Below are positions 15,560-23,646 of a stretch of 64,000 bases of DNA, in pieces (positions within the stretch are counted from its first letter, which is position 1; each line of letters opens with the position of its first letter). Location: the NCBI RefSeq assembly GCF_039680535.1, contig NZ_JBDKSS010000005.1, positions 124,001-188,000 on the forward strand, written 5' to 3'. This stretch comes from Parvibaculum sp039680535. GTDB lineage: Bacteria; Pseudomonadota; Alphaproteobacteria; Parvibaculales; Parvibaculaceae. Position numbers and translations under genes: made by a program. The notes under the pieces are model-generated. The model had not been told where the DNA came from. It saw only the letters and a program-made list of their open reading frames with translations, and ran no database searches.

Positions 15560-16909
15560 TTATTCGAGGAGGCCCCAGGCGCGGGCCATGATCTCGATCG
15601 GATGCTGGACTTTCGGCACCTGCGCCTCGCCCAGTGTCTCGATTTCCTGCGCAAGGTGCTTTCCGGCAAGCGGGCAATCGGAAGTGACGTATTTGTTGCC
15701 TGTCTTGGCAACGCTGCGCGCGGCGGGCTTGCCGACCTTCATCGCCAGATCGAAGGTTCCCTTCATCACGCCGAACGTTCCTCCGTGGCCGGAGCACCGC
15801 TCCACCACATCGACTTTCGTTTCCGGAATGAGCCTCATCATCTCGGCGGATTTTGGGCCCATGTTCTGCGCGCGGGCATGGCAGGCGAGATGCGCGGTGA
15901 CACCGCCAGCGACCGGCTTGAGGCCAGGCGCCAAGCCCTCTTTCTTCGCGATGTCGACGACATATTCGTCGATGTCATAGGTCGCCCGCGCAAGCTTCCG
16001 AACGTCGGCATTGTCGGGAAGAATGAGCGGCCATTCGAACTTGAACATCAGCCCGCAGGACGCCGTCAGCGTGACGATGTCGTAGCCCTTGTCGATCAGC
16101 TCGCACATTTCGCGCGAAACCTTTTCGGCCTGCTCCGCCACCTTGGCGAGATTGCCCTGCTCGAGATAGGGCATGCCGCAGCAGCCCGGATAGGCGACGA
16201 TGGTTTCAACGCCATTATGCGCCAGCACCTTTCGCGCCGCTTCGCCCACTTGCGGATTGTTGTAATTGACGAAGCAGGTGGCAAAGAGCGCCGCCTTGCG
16301 GCCTTTCGCGGGCGCATCCTTCGGTGCGGCCTCGCCGTTCCTGTCCTGCGCCTTCGCGCGCATGGCGAACGTCTTGCCGTAGAACTTCGGCAGCTCGACG
16401 CGGGCGTCGATGCCGGCCAGCTTTTCGAGCACGGGCCGCGTCAGCTTGTTGCCGCGCGCCGAGCCCCAGTTCGCCAGCGGCGCCACGGGCGCGGCAAGCG
16501 TGCCGTTGCGATCGGTCTGTCCGAGCTGCCCCGGCACGAAGGGATAATGTCCCTCGTGCTTCGCCTCGGCGGCGCGATAGCGCAGCATCAGATGCGGGAA
16601 GTCGAGATTGAATTCATGCGGAGGCACGTAGGGGCACTTTGTCATGAAGCACATGTCGCAAAGCGTGCAGGCTTCGATGACGGGCGCGAAGTCCTCCGAC
16701 TTCACCTCATCGAGTTCGCCGGTCGGCGAGGCGTCGACCAGATCGAAGAGACGCGGAAAACTGTCGCAGAGATTGAAGCAGCGGCGGCAGCCGTGACAAA
16801 TGTCGAAGACCCGGCGCAACTCCACATCGAGCTTGTCGAGATCATAGAAGTCCGGGTTCTGCCAATCGATCGGATGGCGTGTCGGCGCTTCGGTGCTGCC
16901 TTCTTTCAT
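15560..16909 (-). CDS. Fe-S oxidoreductase with CCG domains (HdrD/GlpC-like)
   Basis: 449-residue electron-transfer protein. Two ferredoxin-type clusters are visible near the N-terminus: CHGCRRCFNLC (about residue 38) and CTLCDMCFMTKC (about 81). The C-terminal half has cysteine-rich motifs of the CCG type (PGCCGMP and ERCSGHGG), as in heterodisulfide reductase HdrD and glycerol-3-phosphate dehydrogenase subunit GlpC. In this operon it could deliver electrons to the rubrerythrin, which lacks its own rubredoxin domain; that is inference. GGGAGGG precedes ATG 16909. Confidence 0.9.
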   Translation of the reverse strand: MKEGSTEAPTRHPIDWQNPDFYDLDKLDVELRRVFDICHGCRRCFNLCDSFPRLFDLVDASPTGELDEVKSEDFAPVIEACTLCDMCFMTKCPYVPPHEFNLDFPHLMLRYRAAEAKHEGHYPFVPGQLGQTDRNGTLAAPVAPLANWGSARGNKLTRPVLEKLAGIDARVELPKFYGKTFAMRAKAQDRNGEAAPKDAPAKGRKAALFATCFVNYNNPQVGEAARKVLAHNGVETIVAYPGCCGMPYLEQGNLAKVAEQAEKVSREMCELIDKGYDIVTLTASCGLMFKFEWPLILPDNADVRKLARATYDIDEYVVDIAKKEGLAPGLKPVAGGVTAHLACHARAQNMGPKSAEMMRLIPETKVDVVERCSGHGGTFGVMKGTFDLAMKVGKPAARSVAKTGNKYVTSDCPLAGKHLAQEIETLGEAQVPKVQHPIEIMARAWGLLE

Positions 16910-16942
16910 TCAATCCCTCCCGAGTTTCTTCCGGCCGCGAAT

Positions 16943-16968
16943 GGGAGGCGGGCTCACGCCCGTCTCCC
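16943..16968. other. Intercistronic stem-loop between rubrerythrin and the Fe-S oxidoreductase
   Basis: GGGAGGCGGGC (16943-16953) pairs with GCCCGTCTCCC (16958-16968) around a 4-nt loop, with one G-T pair. In the operon direction no T-run follows, so it is likelier an RNA-processing or stability hairpin than a terminator. A T7 run follows on the opposite strand, 7 nt away. Confidence 0.6.
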
Positions 16969-16987
16969 TCGCGATTTTTTTCAGCGC

Positions 16988-17407
16988 TCAGGCGAGGCTG
17001 TCGAGTGCCTTCTGGAAACGGCCGGCATGGCTCTTCTCAGCCTTGGCCAGCGTTTCGAACCAGTCGGCGATCTCGTCGAAGCCTTCCTCACGCGCCGTGC
17101 GCGCCATGCCCGGATACATGTCGGTGTATTCGTGCGTCTCGCCGACGATGGCGGCCTTGAGGTTGAGATTGGTCGGTCCGATGGGCTCACCCGTGGCCGG
17201 GTCGCCAACCGACTCCATGAATTCCAGATGGCCGTGCGCATGGCCCGTCTCGCCTTCCGCGGTCGAACGGAACACGGCGGCGACGTCGTTGTAGCCTTCG
17301 ACATCGGCCTTCTGGGCGAAATAGAGATAGCGACGGTTCGCCTGGCTCTCGCCGGCGAAGGCCGCCTTCAGATTGTCGAGCGTTTTGGATTTTGCGAGCG
17401 ACGACAT
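16988..17407 (-). CDS. rbr: Rubrerythrin without rubredoxin domain (erythrin-type diiron peroxidase)
   Basis: 139-residue four-helix ferritin-like protein that would reduce hydrogen peroxide at a diiron site. Metal-ligand helices are recognisable: FAGESQANRRYLYF, TAEGETGHAHGHL, GETHEYTDMYPGM and AKAEKSHAGRF. Classical rubrerythrins add a C-terminal CxxC-pair rubredoxin domain that donates electrons; this one has none and no cysteines. The next gene encodes an Fe-S oxidoreductase that could supply this function. An Irr-box-like palindrome and a promoter lie upstream. Confidence 0.92.
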   Translation of the reverse strand: MSSLAKSKTLDNLKAAFAGESQANRRYLYFAQKADVEGYNDVAAVFRSTAEGETGHAHGHLEFMESVGDPATGEPIGPTNLNLKAAIVGETHEYTDMYPGMARTAREEGFDEIADWFETLAKAEKSHAGRFQKALDSLA

Positions 17408-17538
17408 GGGTTCCTCACCTTTCCTTGCCGTCCGGGACAGGTTGAGCGCCTGTCCGACGGCCTGCCTGTTGGAGTTCTGGCCGGTTTTCGGAGCGGGAAG
17501 CCCCGTCCGGCCACCGCCCGGGGAGGCGGTTGAGGAAA

Positions 17539-17568
17539 AGCATAATGCCGCTGGCCGCGAGCGGTCAA
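17539..17568 (-). promoter_or_regulatory. Predicted promoter of the rubrerythrin operon
   Basis: On the minus strand TTGACC (17563-17568), an 18-bp spacer, then TATGCT (17539-17544). It is about 130 bp upstream of the rubrerythrin start and a few bases downstream of the Irr-box-like palindrome. Confidence 0.5.
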
Positions 17569-17572
17569 CAGC

Positions 17573-17587
17573 TTAGAATAATTCTAA
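17573..17587. promoter_or_regulatory. Irr-box-like (iron control element) palindrome upstream of the rubrerythrin operon
   Basis: TTAGAA-TAA-TTCTAA, a perfect 6-3-6 inverted repeat of the ICE type bound by Irr in Rhizobiales (TTTAGAA-N3-TTCTAAA). It lies 4 bp upstream of the -35 of the rubrerythrin promoter and 31 bp past the stop codon of irr. Confidence 0.75.
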
Positions 17588-17618
17588 ATATGAGAAAGGT
17601 TCGCAGCTACCGAATGTC

Positions 17619-18059
17619 TTATTCGGCGGCGCGGGGCGTTCCCTGGAGACGCACGATGACGTCGACGCGGGCGACATCCGTGCCGTCCGGCGCCTGGGGC
17701 AGGCCCGTAATGGCAATCTTGTTGCCGTCGATATCCATCAGCGAGCCCGAATTCTCGAGGAAGAAATGGTGGTGATCGCTGACATTGGTGTCGAAATAGG
17801 TGCGCGCGCTATCCACCACGACTTCGCGCAGCAGATGGGCTTCCGTGAACTGGTGAAGCGTGTTGTAGACCGTGGCCAGCGAAACGCTGACGCCAGCCGC
17901 CTGTGCTTCCTCGTGAAGGGCTTCAGCCGTGACGTGACGGTCGCCGCCATCGAACAGAAGGCGGCCCAGCGCGAGGCGCTGGCGGGTCGGGCGCAGGCCT
18001 GCTTCCCGCAAGCGGGTGAGCGTCTGGCTATAGGGCCGATCCTGGGTCACGGGCTTCAT
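17619..18059 (-). CDS. irr: Irr, heme-responsive Fur-family iron regulator
   Basis: 146-residue Fur-superfamily protein. The N-terminal winged helix has AGLRPTRQRLALGRLLF and SLATVYNTLHQFTEAHLL. The stretch RTYFDTNVSDHHHFFLE carries the HHH motif (about residues 95-97) typical of Irr and implicated in heme binding. The C-terminal CxxC zinc sites of classical Fur/PerR are absent, as in Irr. In Rhizobiales Irr controls iron and heme genes through ICE boxes; two likely targets in this window are the rubrerythrin operon and katA. It is divergent from fabA, an arrangement I recall as common in the group. Confidence 0.92.
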   Translation of the reverse strand: MKPVTQDRPYSQTLTRLREAGLRPTRQRLALGRLLFDGGDRHVTAEALHEEAQAAGVSVSLATVYNTLHQFTEAHLLREVVVDSARTYFDTNVSDHHHFFLENSGSLMDIDGNKIAITGLPQAPDGTDVARVDVIVRLQGTPRAAE

Positions 18060-18092
18060 CCTTTTGCTCGTTCATGCCGAACGGGCGCCAGT

Positions 18093-18107
18093 TTGTAATG
18101 ATTACAA
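18093..18107. promoter_or_regulatory. Fur-family 7-1-7 operator at the irr start site
   Basis: TTGTAAT-G-ATTACAA is a perfect 15-bp palindrome about 8 bp downstream of the irr -10. Its shape is that of Fur/PerR/Zur boxes and differs from the ICE palindromes at rubrerythrin and katA, so another regulator may control irr. Confidence 0.65.
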
Positions 18108-18114
18108 TGTCCAA

Positions 18115-18142
18115 AATGTAGTCACGGTCACGCTTTTGTCAA
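18115..18142 (-). promoter_or_regulatory. Predicted irr promoter
   Basis: Minus-strand TTGACA (18137-18142), 16-bp spacer and TACATT (18115-18120). A transcript start near 18108 would place the 7-1-7 palindrome immediately downstream of the start point. Confidence 0.6.
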
Positions 18143-18308
18143 GACAGGGCTTTCTGGCGCATATCGCGTGGGTTTCCGCCAGCCTCCCTATATGTTAGGA
18201 AGCGCGTCGAGGAAACCGGGGTAGGGAAAGAGCCTTGCCCTTAAGCCGGGGATAGCCCCTTCGCTCGCATGAGAGCCGAAGAGAAGGGCATAGTTGAGCG
18301 GACGGGGT

Positions 18309-18827
18309 ATGGCTGAGCAAAAGTCGAGTTACACCTACGAAGATCTTCTCGAATGCAGCCATGGTCGCATGTTCGGCCCCGGAAATGCGCAACTTCCCCT
18401 GCCTCCGATGCTGATGATCTCGCGGATCACGCATATCTCGGACAAGGGCGGCGACCACGACAAGGGCCTCATCAAGGCCGAGTTCGACATCCACCCGGAT
18501 CTCTGGTTCTTCCCCTGCCATTTCGAGGGCGACCCGATCATGCCGGGCTGCCTCGGCCTCGACGGCGCATGGCAGCTGCTCGGCTTCTTCCTTGGCTGGA
18601 TCGGCGGCAAGGGCAAGGGCCGCGCGCTCGGCGTCGGCGAAGTGAAATTCTCCGCCATGGTCACGCCCGCCGTGAAGAAGATCGAATACATCATTCAGTT
18701 GAAGCGTGTGATCAATCGCCGCCTCGTGCTCGGCGTTGCCGATTGCACCATCCTTGCGGATGGCGAGCTTGCCTATACGATCAGTGACATGAGGGTTGGG
18801 CTCTCCGCGGAAGATCAGCCGGCCTGA
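18309..18827 (+). CDS. fabA: 3-hydroxydecanoyl-ACP dehydratase/isomerase FabA
   Basis: Dehydrates 3-hydroxyacyl-ACP and isomerises trans-2- to cis-3-decenoyl-ACP, the branch point to unsaturated fatty acids. Of 172 residues (E. coli 171), the catalytic His is in FPCHFEGDPIMPGCLGLD, with the active-site Asp/Gly region GLDGAWQLLGFF. ATG 18309 follows GACGGGG; a TTG 15 bp upstream is less likely. First gene of fabA-fabB-fabI. Confidence 0.95.
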   Translation: MAEQKSSYTYEDLLECSHGRMFGPGNAQLPLPPMLMISRITHISDKGGDHDKGLIKAEFDIHPDLWFFPCHFEGDPIMPGCLGLDGAWQLLGFFLGWIGGKGKGRALGVGEVKFSAMVTPAVKKIEYIIQLKRVINRRLVLGVADCTILADGELAYTISDMRVGLSAEDQPA

Positions 18828-18895
18828 CGGAGGCGGCAAGTCCATTCACACGAAGCCATTCATACGAACCCATTAACACCAACAATGAGGCTGCC

Positions 18896-20119
18896 ATGAG
18901 ACGAGTGGTCGTCACCGGCATGGGGATCGTCTCCTCGATCGGCAACAATACGCAGGAAGTTCTCGCCAGCCTGCGTGAAGGCCGTTCCGGCATCGTCAAA
19001 TCCGACACCTATGCCGAGATGGGCTTTCGCAGCCAGGTTCATGGCAGCCTGAAGATCGATCTCGACGCCGCCGTCGACAGGCGCGCACGCCGCTTCATGG
19101 GCGATGGCGCGGCCTATGCCTCGATCGCCATGGAACAGGCGATCCGCGATGCCGGCCTCGAACCCTCCGACGTCAGCAATGAGCGCACCGGCCTGATCGT
19201 CGGCTCGGGCGGTCCTTCGACGAGGGCCATCGTCGCCGCGGCGGATGTCACGCGCGATCCGGCCAAGGGCCCCAAGAAGGTTGGCCCCTTCGCCGTGCCC
19301 AAGGCCATGTCGTCCACCTGTTCGGCCAATCTTTCGACCTGGTACAAGACCAAGGGCGTGAACTACTCCATCAGCTCCGCCTGCTCGACCTCCGCGAATT
19401 GCATCGGCAATGCGGCCGAAATGATCCAGTGGGGCAAGCAGGACATCATGTTCGCCGGCGGCGGCGAGGAACTCGACTGGACGCTCTCCGTTCTTTTCGA
19501 CGCCATGGGCGCAATGTCCTCCAAGCGCAACGACACGCCGGAAAGGGCGAGCCGCGCCTATGACAAGGATCGCGACGGCTTCGTGATCTCGGGCGGCGGT
19601 GGCATTCTGGTTCTCGAAGAACTTGAGCATGCAAAGGCGCGCGGCGCGAAGATCTATGCCGAACTCGTCGGCTATGGCGCGACGGCGGACGGCGCCGACA
19701 TGGTCGCCCCCTCTGGCGAAGGTGCGGTGCGCTGCATGCGCATGGCGATCAAGGATCTGAAGGCGCCGGTGGATTACATCAATCCGCATGCGACCTCGAC
19801 GCCGGTCGGCGACATTCCCGAGATCAAGGCGATCCTCGAAGTCTTCGGCGACAAGACGCCACCGATCAGCGCCACGAAGTCTCTCACCGGCCATGCCCAG
19901 GGCGCGGCCGGCGTGCATGAAGCCATCTACACGCTGCTGATGATGCAGAACGGTTTCATCGCGGCGAGCGCCAATATCGACGAAATCGACCCCGAGGTTG
20001 CCGCCGCGAACATCGTGCGCGAGCGCATCGACGGGGCGGATATCAACCTCGCGATCTCCAACAGCTTCGGCTTCGGCGGTACCAACGCGACGCTGGCCTT
20101 CCAGCGCTATAACGGCTGA
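18896..20119 (+). CDS. fabB: 3-oxoacyl-ACP synthase I FabB
   Basis: Condensing enzyme that elongates unsaturated acyl-ACP with malonyl-ACP. Starts MRRVVVTGMGIVSSIGN. The catalytic Cys is in SSACSTSANCIGNA, the two His in NPHATSTPVGD and KSLTGHAQGAAG, and the C-terminal glycine strip is SFGFGGTNATLAF. Its 407 residues match the family. It lies 68 bp after fabA. Confidence 0.96.
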   Translation: MRRVVVTGMGIVSSIGNNTQEVLASLREGRSGIVKSDTYAEMGFRSQVHGSLKIDLDAAVDRRARRFMGDGAAYASIAMEQAIRDAGLEPSDVSNERTGLIVGSGGPSTRAIVAAADVTRDPAKGPKKVGPFAVPKAMSSTCSANLSTWYKTKGVNYSISSACSTSANCIGNAAEMIQWGKQDIMFAGGGEELDWTLSVLFDAMGAMSSKRNDTPERASRAYDKDRDGFVISGGGGILVLEELEHAKARGAKIYAELVGYGATADGADMVAPSGEGAVRCMRMAIKDLKAPVDYINPHATSTPVGDIPEIKAILEVFGDKTPPISATKSLTGHAQGAAGVHEAIYTLLMMQNGFIAASANIDEIDPEVAAANIVRERIDGADINLAISNSFGFGGTNATLAFQRYNG

Positions 20120-20210
20120 CACAAAAGCCGGCCAAAACAACCTGGAAACAGACGGGTCGAAAACGAATATGCACGGTTCGGATCAAAAGACAGGTGGCGA
20201 AGGCTTGGTG

Positions 20211-21026
20211 ATGAGCGGTCCCTTGATGAAGGGTCGCCGCGGCCTCGTGATGGGCGTGGCGAACGACCACTCCATCGCCTGGGGCATCGCGCAGGCGCTG
20301 GCGCTGCATGGCGCGGAAATGGCCTTCACCTTTCAGGGCGAGGCCTTCGGCCGCCGCGTGAAGCCGCTGGCGGAATCGGTCGGATCGAAGATTCTTCTCC
20401 CTTGCGACGTGACCGACAGCCAGAGCCTCGACAGCGTGTTCCGTACGCTCAAGGCGGAATGGGGCACGATGGATTTCGTCGTTCACGCCATCGCCTATTC
20501 CGACAAGAGCGAGCTCAAGGGCCGCTACGCCGACACGACGCGCGAAAACTTCCTGCGCTCGATGGATATTTCCTGCTTCTCTTTCACCGATGTCGCGCGA
20601 CGCGCCGCCGAGATGATGCCGAATGGCGGCTCGATGGTGACGCTGACCTATGAGGGCGCGCAGCGCGTAATGCCCAACTACAACGTCATGGGTGTCGCCA
20701 AGGCCGCGCTCGAAGCAAGCGTCCGCTACCTCGCCGCCGATTTCGGCCGCGACGGCATCCGCGTCAACGCGATCTCTGCGGGCCCGATGCGGACGCTGGC
20801 GGGCTCTGCCATCGGCGACGCGCGCTTCGTTCACAAGTGGAACAAGACCCATTCCGCGCTGAAGGAAACGATCGAGCTCGAGCATGTCGGCGGCGCGGGC
20901 CTTTACCTGCTTTCCGACCTGTCCGCTCGCGTCACCGGCGAAATCCATTATGTCGATGGCGGCTACAACATCATCGGCCTGCCGCGCGCCGAGGAAATGA
21001 CGAACGACCAGGACAACGGCAACTGA
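20211..21026 (+). CDS. fabI: Enoyl-ACP reductase FabI (NADH)
   Basis: Last step of each fatty-acid elongation cycle; the usual triclosan target. Short-chain dehydrogenase fold with GLVMGVANDHSIAWGIAQA at the N-terminus and the catalytic Tyr-x6-Lys in YNVMGVAK (FabI signature). Start ATG 20211 is preferred because GAAGG lies 7 nt upstream and because only six residues precede the conserved KGRRGLVMGV. An ATG at 20169 would add 14 residues but has no ribosome site. Third gene of the fab cluster. Confidence 0.93.
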   Translation: MSGPLMKGRRGLVMGVANDHSIAWGIAQALALHGAEMAFTFQGEAFGRRVKPLAESVGSKILLPCDVTDSQSLDSVFRTLKAEWGTMDFVVHAIAYSDKSELKGRYADTTRENFLRSMDISCFSFTDVARRAAEMMPNGGSMVTLTYEGAQRVMPNYNVMGVAKAALEASVRYLAADFGRDGIRVNAISAGPMRTLAGSAIGDARFVHKWNKTHSALKETIELEHVGGAGLYLLSDLSARVTGEIHYVDGGYNIIGLPRAEEMTNDQDNGN

Positions 21027-21047
21027 GCACGCGTAACCGGAGGTTCG

Positions 21048-21407
21048 ATGCTTACCGGTATAGACCACGTTCAGATTGCGATCCCCGCCCTTGGCGAGGA
21101 AGAGGCCCGGCGCTTCTATGTCGATGTGCTGGGCTTCAGCGAAGTTCCCAAGCCGGCGGAGCTTGCCGCCCGCGGCGGCGGCTGGTTCGAACTCGGCTCA
21201 CTCAGGCTGCACCTCGGGGTCGACAAGGATTTCCATCCGGCGGCCAAGGCTCATATCGCCTTTCTGACCAGCGATCTCGCAACGCTCATCGCCCGTGCGC
21301 GCGCGGGCGGCTATCGGCTGGTCGAAGACGCGCCGATCGATGGCTATGACCGCATCTTCGTCTTCGATCCCTTCGGGAACCGCATCGAGCTGATGCAGCC
21401 CAAATAA
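21048..21407 (+). CDS. VOC (glyoxalase/dioxygenase) superfamily protein
   Basis: 119-residue single-domain vicinal oxygen chelate protein. It has a beta-alpha-beta repeat starting LTGIDHVQIAIPALGEEEARRFYVDVLGF, with a metal-type His in DHV and Glu in RIELMQPK at the end. VOC proteins include glyoxalases, dioxygenases and resistance proteins; the substrate cannot be read. It follows fabI by 21 bp and ends at a strong terminator. Confidence 0.85.
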   Translation: MLTGIDHVQIAIPALGEEEARRFYVDVLGFSEVPKPAELAARGGGWFELGSLRLHLGVDKDFHPAAKAHIAFLTSDLATLIARARAGGYRLVEDAPIDGYDRIFVFDPFGNRIELMQPK

Positions 21408-21409
21408 AA

Positions 21410-21434
21410 AGGGCGCCGGAAGAACCGGCGCCCT
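21410..21434. terminator. Bidirectional terminator between the VOC gene and pnp
   Basis: AGGGCGCCGG (21410-21419) pairs with CCGGCGCCCT (21425-21434) around AAGAA. On the minus strand the stem is followed by TTTTTATTT, ideal for ending pnp transcription; on the plus strand the T-tract is poor. Confidence 0.88.
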
Positions 21435-21456
21435 TGATGCTTGAAACAGCCGAAGC

Positions 21457-23646
21457 TCAGTCGCGATCGCGACGCTTGCGATCGCCGCCCTTGCCGCCTT
21501 CGCGCTTTTCGCGCGGCTGCTCGGCAGGCTCGTTCTCGTAGACGATCTCTTCGCCCGTCTCCTGGTTCACATGCTTCATCGAGAGGCGAACCTTGCCGCG
21601 CTCGTCGAAGCCGAGGAGCTTCACCTTGACCTTCTGGCCTTCGGCGACGACGTCGGCAACCTTCTCGACGCGGGTCGGCGCCATCTGCGAGATGTGCACG
21701 AGGCCGTCACGCGGACCGAAGAAGTTCACGAAAGCGCCGAAATCAACGACCTTCACGACCGTGCCTTCGTAGATGTGGCCGACTTCCGGCTCCGCGACGA
21801 TGCCGCGAATCCAGTCGATCGCCTTCTTGATCGAAGCGCCGTCGGACGAGGCAACCTTGATCGTGCCGTCGTCGGAGATGTCGATCTTCGCGCCCGTCTT
21901 TTCGACGATCTCGCGAACGACCTTACCGCCCGTACCGATGACTTCACGGATCTTGTCGGTCGGCACCGTGATCACTTCGATGCGCGGCGCATGTTCGCCG
22001 AGCTCGCTGCGGGCCGTCGTGAGCGCCTTGGCCATCTCGCCCAGGATATGGACGCGACCGCCCTTCGCCTGCTCGAGGGCCTGCTTCATGATGCCTTCGG
22101 TGATGCCGGTGATCTTGATGTCCATCTGGAGAGAGGTCACGCCCTCTTCCGTACCGGCCACCTTGAAGTCCATATCGCCGAGGTGATCTTCGTCGCCGAG
22201 AATGTCGGAGAGAACTGCGAAGCGCTCACCTTCGAGGATGAGGCCCATCGCGATACCCGCGACAGGACGCTTCAGCGGAACGCCAGCATCCATGAGCGAG
22301 AGCGAGGAGCCGCAAACCGTCGCCATGGAGGACGAACCGTTCGACTCGGTGATTTCCGACACGACGCGGAGCGTGTAGGGGAACTCGTTCTTGGGCGGCA
22401 GAACGGCGCGCAGCGCACGCCAGGCAAGCTTGCCGTGACCGACTTCGCGGCGGCCGGTGAAGCCGACGCGGCCCGTCTCGCCCACCGAGTAGGGCGGGAA
22501 GTTGTAATGCAGCAGGAAGTGTTCCTTGTAGGTGCCTTCCAGCGCGTCGATGAACTGCTCATCCTCGCCCGTGCCGAGCGTCGAGACGACAAGCGCCTGC
22601 GTCTCGCCGCGCGTGAAGAGCGCCGAGCCGTGGGTACGCGGCAGAACGCCGACTTCCGAAACGATCGGACGAACCGTCTTCACGTCGCGGCCGTCGATGC
22701 GGATGCCCGTGTCGAGGATCGAGTTGCGAACGACATCGGCTTCGAGCGCCTTGAAGACGCCGCCGACTGCCGTTTCGGCAACCGCATTGGGATCTTCCGG
22801 ATTGCAGAGCGCGGCCTTGACCTTGTCCTTCGCCTTGGCGAGGGCTTCGTGGCGTTCGCCCTTGTCCTTGAGACCGTATGCGGCGCGAACATCGGCCTCG
22901 GCCAGCGCGCGAATCTTGCCTTCAAGTTCCGACTCGTCCTTGGCTTCGAAAGCGCGCGGTTCCTTGGCGCACTTCTCGGCCATGCGGATGATCATGTCGA
23001 TCACCGGCTGGAACTCGCGGTGGCCGAACATGACGGCGCCGAGCATGGTTTCTTCCGAAAGCTCTTTCGCTTCCGATTCAACCATCAGCACCGCGTCCGC
23101 CGTACCGGCGACGACGAGATCGAGATCGCTTTCCGACATGTCGTCGATCAGCGGGTTGAGCTTGTACTCGCCATTGATGTAGCCGACGCGCGCGCCGCCG
23201 ATCGGGCCGAGGAAGGGCAGGCCCGAAAGCGTGAGAGCGGCGGAAACCGCGATCATGGCGACGATGTCGGGATCGTTCTCCATGTCGTGGCTGACGACGG
23301 TGGCGATCACCTGCGTCTCGTTCTTGAAGCCTTTGGCAAAGAGCGGGCGGATCGGGCGGTCGATGAGGCGGGAGACCAGCGTCTCCTTCTCGCTCGGACG
23401 GCCTTCACGCTTGAAGAAGCCGCCGGGGATCTTGCCGGCGGCGTAGGTCTTTTCCTGGTAGTTCACAGTCAGCGGAAAGAAGTCGAGGCCGGGCTTCGGC
23501 TTGCGCTCGCCGACGACCGTCGCGAGAACGGAGGTCTCGCCATAGGTCGCGAGCACGGCGCCGTCCGCCTGACGGGCGATCTTGCCGGTCTCGAGGACGA
23601 GCTTGCGGCCGCCCCATTCAATTTCTTCGCGTGTGATATCAAACAT
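21457..23646 (-). CDS. pnp: Polyribonucleotide nucleotidyltransferase (PNPase)
   Basis: 3'-5' phosphorolytic exoribonuclease and degradosome component. 729 residues with two RNase PH domains, then KH (VIGTGGKVVREIVEKTGAKIDI, about residues 560-620) and S1 (YEGTVVKVVDFGAFVNFFG, about 625-690), and a charged tail (EKREGGKGGDRKRRDRD) likely disordered. The N-terminus MFDITREEIEWGGR is typical. It follows rpsO across a 317-bp gap, the usual order. Confidence 0.97.
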   Translation of the reverse strand: MFDITREEIEWGGRKLVLETGKIARQADGAVLATYGETSVLATVVGERKPKPGLDFFPLTVNYQEKTYAAGKIPGGFFKREGRPSEKETLVSRLIDRPIRPLFAKGFKNETQVIATVVSHDMENDPDIVAMIAVSAALTLSGLPFLGPIGGARVGYINGEYKLNPLIDDMSESDLDLVVAGTADAVLMVESEAKELSEETMLGAVMFGHREFQPVIDMIIRMAEKCAKEPRAFEAKDESELEGKIRALAEADVRAAYGLKDKGERHEALAKAKDKVKAALCNPEDPNAVAETAVGGVFKALEADVVRNSILDTGIRIDGRDVKTVRPIVSEVGVLPRTHGSALFTRGETQALVVSTLGTGEDEQFIDALEGTYKEHFLLHYNFPPYSVGETGRVGFTGRREVGHGKLAWRALRAVLPPKNEFPYTLRVVSEITESNGSSSMATVCGSSLSLMDAGVPLKRPVAGIAMGLILEGERFAVLSDILGDEDHLGDMDFKVAGTEEGVTSLQMDIKITGITEGIMKQALEQAKGGRVHILGEMAKALTTARSELGEHAPRIEVITVPTDKIREVIGTGGKVVREIVEKTGAKIDISDDGTIKVASSDGASIKKAIDWIRGIVAEPEVGHIYEGTVVKVVDFGAFVNFFGPRDGLVHISQMAPTRVEKVADVVAEGQKVKVKLLGFDERGKVRLSMKHVNQETGEEIVYENEPAEQPREKREGGKGGDRKRRDRD

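Noticed and set aside
17619..18059. Calling this gene perR rather than irr
   Set aside because: The HHH motif in a DTNVSDHHHFF context, absence of CxxC pairs, and ICE-like boxes nearby favour Irr.
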